Part shown: positions 17,073 to 26,382 of the stretch, in pieces
Position numbering within the stretch: position 1 is the first letter of the stretch
How the letters are laid out: each line of letters begins with the position of its first letter
Assembly (NCBI RefSeq): GCF_004761975.1
Contig: NZ_RQII01000033.1
Location: 1-56,425 of the forward strand
Direction of reading: 5' to 3'
DNA length: 56,425 nt
Source: Planococcus koreensis
Lineage (GTDB): Bacteria > Bacillota > Bacilli > Bacillales_A > Planococcaceae
Notes under the pieces: model-generated
Seen by the model: only the letters and a program-made list of their open reading frames with translations
What the model was told of the DNA's origin: nothing
Databases searched by the model: none
Program-made: the position numbers and the translations under genes

Positions 17073-19039
17073 ACAACTTCCTCCTCAGCATGAATTAAAT
17101 CATTTTCCAAAATGTTGCCGTCTTCTTCCATACCGAAGTCGACGTTGTTTTCGATCCATAAGCGGCGCGGCTCCACTTTATCGCCCATCAGCGTTGTGAT
17201 GCGGCGTTCAGCGCGTGCCCCGTCTTCAATCGTGACGCGGATCAATGTCCGGGTTTCCGGATTCATCGTGGTTTCCCATAATTGGTCTGCGTTCATCTCA
17301 CCAAGACCTTTATAGCGCTGCAGCATATAGCCTTTGCCCACTTTTTTCGTGGATGCTTCCAGGTCGGCTTCCGTCCAGGCGTAATCGACTACTTCTTTTT
17401 TGCCGACGCCTTTTGAGACTTTGTAAAGCGGCGGCAATGCGATAAACACTTTGCCCGCTTCGATAAGGGGCTTCATGTAGCGGAAGAAGAACGTCAGCAA
17501 GAGCACTTGGATGTGCGCGCCGTCGGTATCCGCATCGGTCATGATGATGATTTTGTTATAGGCGATGTCCGCCACCGAGAAATCCGCCGCCACTCCGCCG
17601 CCGATTGCGTGGATGATCGTCGAAATCTCTTCGTTTTTCATGATATCTTCGAGCTTCGCTTTTTCGGTATTGACGACTTTCCCGCGCAGCGGCAAGATCG
17701 CCTGGAACGTGCGGTCGCGGCCTTGTTTCGCTGAACCGCCGGCCGAGTCGCCCTCCACGAGATACAATTCGTTTTTCGAGGCGTTGCGGGATTGCGCCGG
17801 CGTCAATTTGCCGGACAATAACGCATCCGATTTCTTGCGCTTTTTGCCGTTGCGGGCATCTTCGCGCGCTTTCCGTGCAGCCAGGCGCGCTTGTGACGCG
17901 CGAATCGCTTTGCGGACGAGCGAAGCGCTCAAATCAGCGTTTTCCTCCATGAAATACATGAGTTTCTGCGACACGACCGCGTCAACAATGCTGCGGGCTT
18001 CACTCGTACCGAGCTTGCTTTTCGTCTGCCCTTCGAATTGGAGCAGCGCTTCCGGAATGCGGACCGAAATGATCGCGGCCAAACCTTCACGGATGTCCGA
18101 GCCTTCCAAGTTCTTATCTTTGTCTTTCAATAAATTGATTTTTCGTGCGTAATCGTTGAAGACACGCGTCATTGCCGCTTTGGCGCCGGTTTCGTGGGTC
18201 CCGCCGTCGCGTGTGCGGACGTTGTTGACGAACGACAAAATCGTTTCCGAATAGCCGTCGTTGAACTGGAACGCGAACTCGACTTCGAGCTCTTCCTGAT
18301 GGCCCTCGATATAGGCGACTTTATGCAGCACGTCTTTTTCTTCGTTCAAGTACGCAACAAACGCTTCGATGCCGGTTTCGTAGAAAAACGAGTCCTGCAT
18401 GCCAGTGCGCTTGTCCGTCAAGTCGATTTTCAAGCCTTTTAACAGGAATGCCGATTCGCGCAGGCGCTCACTCAAGGTTTCGTAATTGTATTTCGTCACG
18501 GAAAAAATCGATTCATCCGGCAGGAAATGGATTTCGGTGCCGGTTTCTTTTGTCGTTCCGATTTCTTCAAGCGTAGTGACCGGCTTGCCGCCGTTTTCGA
18601 AGCGTTGGCGGTATTTCTTGCCGTCGCGGTGAATCGTCACTTCCAGGAATTTGGACAATGCGTTGACGACCGATGCGCCGACTCCATGGAGCCCGCCGCT
18701 TGTTTTATAGCCGCCTTGGCCGAACTTGCCGCCTGCGTGGAGCACCGTCAAAATGACTTCCGGCGTCGGTTTGCCGCTGCGGTGCATTCCCGTCGGCATG
18801 CCGCGTCCGTGGTCGCGGACGCTCAAACTATTGTCTTCGTGGATCGTTACGCTGATTTTGTCGCCGAATCCGGCAAGTGCTTCATCCACCGAGTTGTCGA
18901 CGATTTCGTACACCAAATGGTGCAGGCCTCTGGCATCTGTCGAACCGATATACATACCCGGGCGTTTTCTAACGGCGTCTAGGCCTTCGAGTACTTGAAT
19001 TGCTTCTTCGTTGTATGCCGTATTTTTCGTTTTGGCCAT
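17069..19039 (-). CDS. parE: DNA topoisomerase IV subunit B
   Basis: A 656-residue ATPase subunit of topoisomerase IV. The GHKL ATP-binding site shows EIVDNSVDEALAGFGDKI, DHGRGMPTG and GGLHGVGASVVNALS. The TOPRIM domain shows LVEGDSAGGSAKQGRDR and the metal-binding DADTDGAHI. The C-terminal RRLWIENNVDF is typical of ParE. The longest frame begins 8 codons earlier, but GGAGGG lies just upstream of ATG 19039 (MAKTKN). It is first in the parE-parC operon with a 4-base overlap, in the same order as in Bacillus subtilis. Confidence 0.97.
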   Translation of the reverse strand: MAKTKNTAYNEEAIQVLEGLDAVRKRPGMYIGSTDARGLHHLVYEIVDNSVDEALAGFGDKISVTIHEDNSLSVRDHGRGMPTGMHRSGKPTPEVILTVLHAGGKFGQGGYKTSGGLHGVGASVVNALSKFLEVTIHRDGKKYRQRFENGGKPVTTLEEIGTTKETGTEIHFLPDESIFSVTKYNYETLSERLRESAFLLKGLKIDLTDKRTGMQDSFFYETGIEAFVAYLNEEKDVLHKVAYIEGHQEELEVEFAFQFNDGYSETILSFVNNVRTRDGGTHETGAKAAMTRVFNDYARKINLLKDKDKNLEGSDIREGLAAIISVRIPEALLQFEGQTKSKLGTSEARSIVDAVVSQKLMYFMEENADLSASLVRKAIRASQARLAARKAREDARNGKKRKKSDALLSGKLTPAQSRNASKNELYLVEGDSAGGSAKQGRDRTFQAILPLRGKVVNTEKAKLEDIMKNEEISTIIHAIGGGVAADFSVADIAYNKIIIMTDADTDGAHIQVLLLTFFFRYMKPLIEAGKVFIALPPLYKVSKGVGKKEVVDYAWTEADLEASTKKVGKGYMLQRYKGLGEMNADQLWETTMNPETRTLIRVTIEDGARAERRITTLMGDKVEPRRLWIENNVDFGMEEDGNILENDLIHAEEEVV

Positions 19040-19164
19040 TCTTTTTTCCCTCCAACAAAACATCTGTTCGCATTTCTTTGTCTTTTAATCGTATCGCCAT
19101 CCGGCACTTCTGTCAATAATCATAGAAAAAGAGAGCTAGGTGCCCTCTTATCCTAAAAAAGCCT

Positions 19165-19572
19165 TTATTTGAGGATAGCGTGTTCCACTTTGATGCAGCG
19201 GTCCATGATCACCGTATAGCCTGCATCGGTTAAGTCATCGAATACCGCTTCGTCCACCACATTCAATTGGGTCCAAAATACCGGAGCGTCGATGGCTTTG
19301 AAATCCCGCGCCAGTTCAGGCAGAAATTCACTGCGGCGGAAGACATTGACGATATCGACCGGTTCCGGGATATCCGCTAACGTCGCGTAGCTTTTCTCGC
19401 CGAGCACGTTGTCCGCTCTCGGATTCACCGGGATGATCCGGTAGCCCGCCCGCTGCATCGCTTCCGACACCATATAAGAGGTGCGGTCAGGATTCGGGCT
19501 CAAGCCCACTACAGCGATCGTTTTGGAATCATCAAGAACTTTTTTGATTTTTTCACGGCTTGGATTGTGCAT
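19165..19572 (-). CDS. CoA-binding protein (YneT/YccU family)
   Basis: A 135-residue single-domain Rossmann protein of the CoA_binding_2 family. KTIAVVGLSPNPDRTSYMVSE carries the nucleotide-binding G-L-S-x-x-P loop, GYRIIPVNPRADNVLGEKSY the second strand, and the end reads TVIMDRCIKVEHA. It corresponds to B. subtilis yneT, which also sits between plsY and parE. Its cellular role is unknown; the family binds CoA. ATG 19572 is chosen because AGGTGA precedes it by about 8 nt; the longer frame has no such site. It is divergent from plsY. Confidence 0.92.
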   Translation of the reverse strand: MHNPSREKIKKVLDDSKTIAVVGLSPNPDRTSYMVSEAMQRAGYRIIPVNPRADNVLGEKSYATLADIPEPVDIVNVFRRSEFLPELARDFKAIDAPVFWTQLNVVDEAVFDDLTDAGYTVIMDRCIKVEHAILK

Positions 19573-19706
19573 GCAATTCACCTGTCCTTTTATTCTATCA
19601 TACATGATTTCTGCTGCGATGTTGAATAAACGATCGGATATTGTTCAATGAACTCGCTTCATGTTAAACTTAAAAAACAAATACGTATGGCCCAAAGGAG
19701 TTTTTC

Positions 19707-20297
19707 ATGGACATTTTGCTTCCCCTTATTTTAGCTTACTTGCTCGGTTCGATCCCATCCGCATTATGGGTCGGGAAATTGTTTTACAAAACGGATATCC
19801 GCACGAAAGGCAGTGGGAATCTAGGGGCCACCAACACCTTCCGTACACTCGGCGCAAAAGCGGGCATCGCCGTAACGATTCTCGACATCCTGAAAGGGAC
19901 CGCCGCAACCATGATTCCGCTTTACATCGACACACCGATCCACCCGCTCGTCTTCGGCGTCATAGCGGTCATTGGCCATATGTATCCGGTCTTTGCGAAA
20001 TTCAAAGGTGGAAAAGCGGTTGCCACATCCGGCGGCATCCTTCTTGGCTACCAATGGCCATTGTTCCTGTTAGCGGTCGCTGTATTGCTGATTGCCCTAA
20101 AAATTACAAAAATGGTTTCGCTGTCTTCCATTATTTTAGCAGTAGTTGCAGTTATTTATACAGTTATTTATACATTTTATTCAGAAGATTATCCATTTTT
20201 AATTGTCATACTCATTTTGGCAAGCTTTATCATCTACCGCCACCGGGCGAATATCGCACGGATCAAGGCCGGCACAGAGCCGAAAATCAAATGGTGA
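19707..20297 (+). CDS. plsY: Glycerol-3-phosphate acyltransferase PlsY
   Basis: A 196-residue integral membrane enzyme that transfers the acyl group from acyl-phosphate to the sn-1 position of glycerol-3-phosphate, the first step of phospholipid synthesis. The sequence has five hydrophobic segments. All three conserved PlsY motifs are present: [14 protein letters not shown] with the following [18 protein letters not shown] (phosphate binding), and [26 protein letters not shown] follows CAAAGGAG. It is part of the block that matches yneS (plsY) context in Bacillus. It is divergent from the CoA-binding gene, and the HesB-like gene follows 26 bp later. Confidence 0.97.
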   Translation: MDILLPLILAYLLGSIPSALWVGKLFYKTDIRTKGSGNLGATNTFRTLGAKAGIAVTILDILKGTAATMIPLYIDTPIHPLVFGVIAVIGHMYPVFAKFKGGKAVATSGGILLGYQWPLFLLAVAVLLIALKITKMVSLSSIILAVVAVIYTVIYTFYSEDYPFLIVILILASFIIYRHRANIARIKAGTEPKIKW

Positions 20298-20323
20298 AAT
20301 GCCATTGAAAGGGCGTGCAGCGC

Positions 20324-20623
20324 ATGCAGATCAACATCAGTGAAGATGCATTCGAATGGTTCTCGAAAGAAATGGAAGTAGAAGCTGGAGACAAAGTCCG
20401 ATTTTTCGTCCGCTACGGCGGCTCAAGTAAATTTCAGCCGGGCTTCTCGCTCGGTGTAACGAAAGACCATCCCGGAGAAGCGGCAGTCAGCATCGAACAA
20501 AACGACGTCACTTATTACATCGAAGAAACCGATCTCTGGTATTTTGACGGCCACGATTTGCTGGTGAGCGTCAACGACGACTTGAAAGAATTGGATTACG
20601 ATTACAAAAAAGACAACGCGTGA
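20324..20623 (+). CDS. HesB/IscA-like protein without cysteines (YneR homologue)
   Basis: A 99-residue HesB-like small protein: MQINISEDAFEWFSKEM, VRFFVRYGGSSKFQPGFSLGV and YYIEETDLWYFDGHDLLV follow the HesB strand order. It has no cysteine at all, so it cannot hold an Fe-S cluster in the way IscA does. B. subtilis YneR, at the same locus, is of this branch. Function is unknown. GTG 20315 is closer to the GAAAGGG site than usual; ATG 20324 has proper spacing. Its last six codons (KKDNA and stop) form one arm of the terminator shared with the convergent YneQ homologue. Confidence 0.9.
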   Translation: MQINISEDAFEWFSKEMEVEAGDKVRFFVRYGGSSKFQPGFSLGVTKDHPGEAAVSIEQNDVTYYIEETDLWYFDGHDLLVSVNDDLKELDYDYKKDNA

Positions 20624-20647
20624 GAAACTTCACGCGTTGTCTTTTTT
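20606..20647. terminator. Bidirectional terminator made from the two coding 3' ends
   Basis: An 18-bp perfect inverted repeat (20606-20623 and 20630-20647) flanks a 6-base loop. Each arm is A6-GACAACGCG-TGA read outward in frame. So both convergent genes end in K-K-D-N-A-stop, encoded by the hairpin itself, and both strands leave through T6. Confidence 0.97.
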
Positions 20648-20938
20648 GAATTTATGCAATTGGTGCAGCATGTTTTCTTCGGTTAAAATACGGACTTGGT
20701 GTTCTCCGAACAAGTCGAAATGCGGATAATTATTGCGCAGGTCCATCCATTCCGGCTTCAAGCCGTATTGGCGCCCCCATTGTTCGAGCTTTTCCAGATC
20801 GCTGCAGCCGACTTTCGTCACCGTCGAGCAGCCCACGAACCGTTCATCCACCCAATAATGCGTCAAAAAGGCGATTTTTCCTTCTTCCACATCGAGCTTC
20901 CAACGCACGAGCTCTTCGCGCTTAATTCCGAACGCCAT
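20630..20938 (-). CDS. YneQ-like conserved hypothetical protein
   Basis: A 102-residue soluble protein rich in aromatic residues (LVRWKLDVEEGKIAFLTHYWVDERFVGCS and WGRQYGLKPEWMDLRNNYPHFDLFG). It matches the position and size of B. subtilis yneQ between yneP and yneR. No domain or function is known to me. ATG is preceded by GGAAGGA. The start overlaps the end of the thioesterase gene by 17 bases, so it is translated from the same transcript. The last codons lie within the shared terminator. Confidence 0.88.
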   Translation of the reverse strand: MAFGIKREELVRWKLDVEEGKIAFLTHYWVDERFVGCSTVTKVGCSDLEKLEQWGRQYGLKPEWMDLRNNYPHFDLFGEHQVRILTEENMLHQLHKFKKDNA

Positions 20939-21362
20939 CCGAATCCTTCCTTTTCACTTCCTGATATTTTTCATGCCATTCCGGAAACGCCTTTTGGATC
21001 GAAACGGGGCGGAATGTCTCTTTTTTCACAACAACGTGCTCTGACGTCGCTTTTGCTGCAAGCGTACCGTCTTCGTGCAAAATTTCGTAGCCATATGTCG
21101 TGCGCAGGCGGCCGTGTTCTTCGACCCACGTGCGGACAAGTGCCTTCTGGCCGTAGCGCATCGGTGCCTTGTATTGGATCGATACATCCGTAACTGGCGA
21201 CAGGTAGCCTTCACTCTCCATCCCCGCGTAAGTAAATCCTAAGTCCTCAATCAGCTTTGTACGGCCGATTTCCAGCCAAATGATGTAATTGGCGTGGTAG
21301 ACAACGCCCATTTGGTCGGTTTCCGCATAGCGGATCTCTATCTCTTTTTCACTAATAAACAT
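20922..21362 (-). CDS. Acyl-CoA thioesterase, 4HBT/YbgC type (YneP homologue)
   Basis: A 146-residue hot-dog-fold thioesterase. RYAETDQMGVVYHANYIIWL contains the YbgC/4HBT signature, with catalytic D in ETDQMGVVYHANY and the following helix (EIGRTKLIEDLGFTYAGME). The second half, DVSIQYKAPMRYGQKALVRTWV, completes the fold. It would hydrolyse an acyl-CoA; the chain length is unknown. ATG 21362 (MFISEKEIEIRYAETD) has AGGTGAAGGA in front, whereas the longer frame starts 10 codons upstream without one. It is followed by and overlaps the YneQ homologue, as in Bacillus. Confidence 0.92.
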   Translation of the reverse strand: MFISEKEIEIRYAETDQMGVVYHANYIIWLEIGRTKLIEDLGFTYAGMESEGYLSPVTDVSIQYKAPMRYGQKALVRTWVEEHGRLRTTYGYEILHEDGTLAAKATSEHVVVKKETFRPVSIQKAFPEWHEKYQEVKRKDSDGVRN

Positions 21363-21428
21363 TCTTCCTTCACCTCTCCCTTCAGTATACAAGAGTATGA
21401 GTGGAATAAAAAAAGAAAAGCCTGTCTG

Positions 21429-21478
21429 TTACAAGTAAAAACGACTGTTAGCAGCTGATAAAGCTGTTCTACTTGTAA
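21429..21478. repeat. Inverted repeat between thioesterase and aconitase genes
   Basis: TTACAAGTA (21429-21437) and TACTTGTAA (21470-21478) are perfect 9-base inverted arms. Between them a smaller inverted pair (CAGCT/AGCTG) continues the hairpin. It has no T run. It may be a regulatory hairpin in the transcript leading to the thioesterase gene or a small repeat element; no assignment is made. Confidence 0.4.
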
Positions 21479-21530
21479 AATTAAGTATTTACTTCCCTTG
21501 CCTCACAAAATACTTTCCATCCCCCTACGC

Positions 21531-21569
21531 AAAAAAAGCGTCCTGGAAACAATCCCAGGACGCTTTTTT
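21531..21569 (-). terminator. Terminator of the aconitase gene
   Basis: AAAAAAGCGTCCTGG pairs with CCAGGACGCTTTTTT across a 7-9 base loop, 10 bp after the acnA stop on the minus strand. Confidence 0.95.
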
Positions 21570-21578
21570 ATGAATTTA

Positions 21579-24292
21579 TTACACTTCCAGCAATTTGTTG
21601 CGGAGTACCATCTGAAGGATCCCACCGTGGCGGTAGTAATCAACTTCCACTTCTGAGTCGAAACGAGCAAGTACTTCAAAAGTAGTTACGTCGCCATTTT
21701 CAGCAGTTGCAGTCACTGTCAGGATATCGCGTGGTTTCACGGTATCAGACAAGTTGACAGAGATGGATTCGCGGCCAGTCAAGCCAAGGACTTCAGCGTT
21801 TTGGCCGTTCAAGAATTGAAGCGGCAAGACGCCCATCATCACCAAGTTCGAACGGTGAATCCGCTCGTAGCTTTCAGCAATAACCGTTTTGATGCCAAGC
21901 AGGAATGTACCTTTGGCAGCCCAGTCGCGAGACGAGCCCATGCCGTAGTCTTTTCCTGTCAAGATCGCAAGGCCAGTGCCTTGTTGCTGGTATTTCATCG
22001 CTGCATCGTAGATTGCCATCGTTTCACCAGTCGGCCAGTACGTTGTGTAACCGCCTGTCGTACCTGGTGCAACCTGGTTGCGGATGCGGATGTTCGCGAA
22101 CGTTCCGCGCATCATCACTTCATGGTTCCCGCGGCGTGAGCCGTAAGAGTTGAAGTTGCGAGGCTCGACGCCTTTTTCACGCAAGTATTTACCTGCTGGC
22201 GTATCTTTGCCGATTGCCCAGCTGGTGAAATGTGGTCAGTCGTGATCGAGTCAGCGAACTTAGCCACTACGCGCAAGTCAGCCAATGGCTGGATCGGAGC
22301 CGGTTCTTTCGAAAGGCCGTCGAAGAATGGCGGGTTCTGGATATAAGTCGAATCTTCGTCGAATGCGTACAACGCATCGTCGTTTGTCTTGATTGCGTTC
22401 CATGCTTCGTTCTCGCTGAATACGTGCTCGTATTCTTTGCGGAACAATTCAGGCGTTACAGTGTTGTGTACGACTTCTTTCACTTCTTCAGTTGATGGCC
22501 AGATGTCTTTGAAGAACACATCGTTGCCTTCTTTGTCTTTGCCGATTGGGTCAACAGCGAAGTCGATATCAACTGTTCCAGCTAGTGCATAAGCGACTAC
22601 GAGCATCGGAGACGCCAAGTAGTTGGCTTTGACTAGCGGGTGGATACGCCCTTCAAAGTTACGGTTACCGGAAAGTACAGAAGAAACCAGCAAATCGTTG
22701 TCTAGAATCGCATCTTCGATTTCAGGCAATAATGGGCCTGAGTTACCGATACATGTTGTACAGCCGTAGCCGACAAGGTTAAAGCCGATTTGGTTCATGT
22801 AATCAAGCAAACCAGAATCGTTCAAGTAGCCAGTTACAACTTTAGAACCTGGCGCCAATGAAGTTTTCACGTATGCAGGCGGCGTCAAGCCTTTTTCAAC
22901 CGCTTTTTTAGCGACCAAACCAGCGCCCAGCATTACATATGGGTTCGATGTATTCGTACAAGATGTGATAGCGGCAATTGCAAGCGCCCCTGTCTTCATC
23001 TCAGCAACACGGCCGTCTTTGAAGTTAACCGTCGCTGATTTCGCGATTTCATTCGCATCAAGCGCAAAACCGTGCGGGCCTTCAGGAGCCGTTACCGCTT
23101 TGTTGAACTCAGTCTTCATTTGAGACAATGGAATCAAATCTTGAGGGCGTTTCGGTCCAGCAAGGTTCGGTTCGATTGTTGAAAGGTCCATTTCCACAAC
23201 GTCTGTATAGATCGGATCTTCGTTCTCAACCGTGAAGAACATGTCGTTCGCTTGCAAATATGCTTTTGTGATCGCGATTTGTTCTGTTGTACGTGCAGTC
23301 AAACGCATGTAGTTAAGAGCTTCTTCGTCAACTGGGAAGAATCCGCAAGTTGCGCCGTATTCAGGAGCCATATTGGCAATCGTTGCACGGTCAGCAAGCG
23401 GCAATTTCGTAACGCCAGGTCCGAAGAACTCGACGAATTTGCCGACTACGCCTTTTTTACGCAATTCTTCAGTCACTTTAAGCGCTAAATCGGTAGCTGT
23501 TGCACCGTTTGGCAATTCGCCAGTCATTTTCACGCCGATAACTTCTGGAATTGGGAAGTAAGAAGGCTGTCCAAGCATGCCCGCTTCCGCTTCGATTCCG
23601 CCAACGCCCCAGCCAAGTACGCCGATTCCATTGATCATTGTCGTATGTGAATCTGTTCCCACCAATGTATCCGGGAATGTTTCAAAAGTGCCGTCTTCGT
23701 TCGGTACAGCGTGGACAACGTTCGCCAAGTACTCAAGGTTAACTTGGTGTACGATACCTGTTGCTGGTGGAACTGCACGGTAATTGTCATAGGCTTTTTG
23801 TGCCCAGTTGAGGAATTGGTAACGCTCCGCATTGCGGTCGAATTCAAGTTCCATGTTGATGCGCAAAGCATCTTCAGTGCCGTAGTTGTCTACCTGCACC
23901 GAGTGGTCGATTACCAAATCAACCGGAATTTCCGGGTTGATCTTGTCTGGGTCTCCACCAAGTTTCGCCATTGCGGAACGAAGTGCTGCCAAATCAACGA
24001 CTACAGGTACTCCAGTGAAATCCTGCAAGATGACGCGTGAAGGTTTGAATGGAACTTCTGCTTCTTTGTTCGCATCCTTGCCCCATTTTGCCAATTCTTC
24101 TACGTGCTCGTCTTTGATGACGTATCCGTCATGCTGGCGCAGCACGGATTCCAAAAGTACTTTAATCGAATAAGGAAGCCGTGATACTTTCGCGATTCCT
24201 GCTTCTTCTAATGCAGCTAAACGGTAAAAGTTATACGTTTTGCCATTAAGCTCAAAAGAAGTGCGGCTGTTGTGCAAACTGCTTTTTGCCAT
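21579..24292 (-). pseudogene. acnA: Aconitate hydratase (citB/acnA), one-base frameshift in this sequence
   Basis: The enzyme interconverts citrate and isocitrate in the TCA cycle and also binds RNA in Bacillus. The [4Fe-4S] ligands are visible: [12 protein letters not shown] and [13 protein letters not shown]. The frame from 24292 runs through [12 protein letters not shown] and then shifts near 22214-22222: a GGG tract where GGGG is expected. The frame [18 protein letters not shown] continues in the other frame to 21579. With one base restored the product is 904 residues, the usual AcnA length, and all catalytic motifs are intact. Either a recent mutation or, more likely, a sequence error. 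ATG 24292 is preferred over 24298 from the GGAGG spacing. Confidence 0.9.
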
Positions 24293-24434
24293 GATCATGT
24301 TCCTCCTTTAAATCTTCTGAAAAGGCTTATAATAGAGTCTTTTCTCCTCTTCCATCATAACGAAAACAAAAGCATAAGTAAATTACATTAAAATTATAGA
24401 ATGTGATAAGTTTTTCGAATTACCTTTTTGGTTA

Positions 24435-24926
24435 TCATTTGATTTTTTCGATGGTTTTTTCCAATTGCTTCAAATGGCGTTTTTCATGCAGGCCGATAAA
24501 CGGAAACCATTGGATGAGCGGCACTTGGCCGAACACCGGATGCTTCATCGATTTGTTTTCAAGCACGTCTTCTGTCGTACCGTCGTAAATGCTGTCGAGC
24601 AGCAGACGCGACTTCACAAGGCGCGACTTCATCTCTTCAAGGGGAATAAATTCACCGCTCGGCGCGACCGGTGCCGGAGCGTCCACTTTCACCATGCGGC
24701 TGACGGTCAATTGGATCGGCTTTTTCATCACCTTTTCACTGCGCTCGGAAGCCAGTTCCCGAGATATGTTCTTTGAGATATACGTTTCCATCAAATTCAA
24801 ATGCTCCAGGATTTCCATCGGCGACCATTCATCTTCCGCCGGCTTTTTGTTGAGCTGATCATCGGACAGACCATCGACCGCATCCAGCACTTCTGTTCTG
24901 ATCTTTTCGTTGTCTTTTTTATACAT
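24435..24926 (-). CDS. DinB/YfiT-family metal-dependent protein
   Basis: A 163-residue four-helix bundle protein of the DinB_2 type. The bundle histidines that bind a metal are visible: MEILEHLNLMETYI (first His), and FIGLHEKRHLKQLEKTI (two more, H-x-x-x-H) near the end. Members include thiol transferases acting with bacillithiol and others of unknown function. ATG 24926 is chosen because GGAGGAAGGAG precedes it; the frame otherwise starts 15 codons earlier. It is monocistronic, divergent from nothing nearby, and transcribed toward acnA's promoter region. Confidence 0.87.
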   Translation of the reverse strand: MYKKDNEKIRTEVLDAVDGLSDDQLNKKPAEDEWSPMEILEHLNLMETYISKNISRELASERSEKVMKKPIQLTVSRMVKVDAPAPVAPSGEFIPLEEMKSRLVKSRLLLDSIYDGTTEDVLENKSMKHPVFGQVPLIQWFPFIGLHEKRHLKQLEKTIEKIK

Positions 24927-25019
24927 TCGTCCACTCCTTCCTCCTTCATAAATACGCTTCATTATTGGCATACCCTATTATTCTATATAATAAAAAACTT
25001 TCCTGCATTTTTTCTTCAA

Positions 25020-25400
25020 TCCGAGATTCGGGTGGATGGACGCTTCGGACGCTCAGGGTAGAGCAAAGACGATTGCTCCTGCGCAAGCTCGTCGCAAAGG
25101 AGTTGCCAAAAGTTTTTGGCGACTCCTTGGCTTACGCAAAAAGCCAGGCAAAGAGCGCCTGTCTTTCTGCTCCGCCCAGCCCGTGTTCGCGCCTGCGCTA
25201 GATAAACTCACTTAAAAACAAGTGACTTTAAGAAGATATGGAGCAAAACCCCGGAGACGCCTGCGGGATAGCGAGACAGCTGAGACCCTGCAAAAGAACT
25301 CTGCTCCTGCAGCGCTGTGCGCTTCGTCGCAAAGGCATTGCCCCAATTCTTGGGTACATGTCTTCGTAGCGGTTTTGCGGAATATCTTCAACTCATTCTA
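25020..25400. repeat. Interspersed repeat region with hairpin and duplicated module
   Basis: This roughly 380-base GC-rich block lies in a 590-bp gap. It holds a strong hairpin at 25097-25128 (AAGGAGT, T, GCCAAAA arms), and two copies of a module with CTCCTGC...CGTCGCAAAGG (about 25076-25100 and 25309-25333). It also has the phrase GAGACGCCTGCGGGA (25254-25268) followed by GCGAGACAGCTGAGACCCTGC (25270-25290), which I recognise as common in interspersed repeats of Bacillaceae and Planococcaceae genomes. It is non-coding. Confidence 0.5.
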
Positions 25401-25520
25401 CTATTTAATATATTGCTTGCCAAAACCCTGTCCTGTCGCGGTTCCACAAGGGAAAGTACGTTCTATTCTTTTGAAACAATGGTATAATTAAGGAATAAAT
25501 ATGAGAAGAGGTGTTGCTTT

Positions 25521-26375
25521 ATGCCTTATGGTTATGAGAAGTACCGCTTGAAAAACGGCATTAGCCCGAATACGGTCATCCACGAGGTCCAATTGATCCG
25601 TGCGCTCTTCGCTTATCTTCGAAAAACTTATAAAAAAACGGTGGAGCCGCATGAAATTCGGCCCTCTGATATCCAGAAATTCCTGCAGGAGCAGCACGAA
25701 ACCGGCATCAAGGACAGCACGCTGAACCGCAAGCTGATCCATATCCGGCAATGGTTTGATTATATGTGGCAGATCGGGAAGATTCCGGTGGATTTTATGC
25801 CGAAGTTCAAACTGACGCAAAAGCTTGATTTGACGCCGGCGGACATCCACATCAATTACGAAGATTTGCTGGAAAAGAAAGACGCTGTCTTGGAGTCCAG
25901 CCAGTTGTCGTTAAATGCGAAAATCCTGTTCCTTCTATATATGCGCGGTTTGCGCCTGCGGGATATGGTGGCAATCGAAGTGGATGATTTTGCCGATCAC
26001 GGCGATACGCTTGCGCTGACATTCGAGAAGAAAGACGGCTATGCCTGCCAATTGGAGTTCACCGGCAAAGAAGTTCCGGTGCTGCGGGATGCAATGGAGC
26101 GCGCTGTTTTCCGCAATACACCGTATTTATTGTCATCGAAAACGAAAGACGGCTTTTCGATGTTCAAAATGGGTTCGCTGTCGGATTACACCGAGGCCCT
26201 GACGGATTTTGTCGGCACGCCGATCCGGTCCGGCGACATCCGCTTCGCTTACGTGCATTACCTGTATGCGGTGGAACATAAGAACCTCGAGGAAATCCAG
26301 GAAATTCTCGGTGTTTCGCTCGATTCCGCTTCCCGCATGCTGAAAGAATCGCTGACTCGGCTAAAAAGGGATTGA
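25521..26375 (+). CDS. Degenerate tyrosine-recombinase-like (phage integrase fold) protein
   Basis: A 284-residue protein. Residues 15-100 resemble the SAM-like core-binding domain (ISPNTVIHEVQLIRALFAYLRK, and IRPSDIQKFLQEQHETGIKDSTLNRKLIHIRQWFDYM). Residues 130-284 resemble the catalytic domain: LFLLYMRGLRLRDMVAIEV holds the first arginine. But the second catalytic box reads IRFAYVHYLYAVEHKN instead of an L-R-H-x-x-A-T pattern, and the end, VSLDSASRMLKES, has no tyrosine. It is probably catalytically dead and may be a DNA-binding protein. No attachment sites or mobile genes were seen next to it. The ATG follows AGAAGAGG. Confidence 0.75.
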   Translation: MPYGYEKYRLKNGISPNTVIHEVQLIRALFAYLRKTYKKTVEPHEIRPSDIQKFLQEQHETGIKDSTLNRKLIHIRQWFDYMWQIGKIPVDFMPKFKLTQKLDLTPADIHINYEDLLEKKDAVLESSQLSLNAKILFLLYMRGLRLRDMVAIEVDDFADHGDTLALTFEKKDGYACQLEFTGKEVPVLRDAMERAVFRNTPYLLSSKTKDGFSMFKMGSLSDYTEALTDFVGTPIRSGDIRFAYVHYLYAVEHKNLEEIQEILGVSLDSASRMLKESLTRLKRD

Positions 26376-26382
26376 CCAGCAC

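Noticed and set aside
14645..19000. Several long plus-strand frames opposite parC and parE
   Set aside because: They are shadows of strongly conserved minus-strand genes and have no ribosome binding sites.
24300..24420. CcpC-type operator before aconitase
   Set aside because: The AT-rich region has ATAAT/TTAT pieces but not in the symmetrical spacing needed; too weak to list.
25020..25400. Insertion sequence remnant
   Set aside because: No transposase-like reading and no terminal inverted repeats of an IS were seen; treated as an interspersed repeat.
25521..26375. Active integrase of a mobile element
   Set aside because: Catalytic boxes are missing and no attachment sites or mobile genes are nearby.
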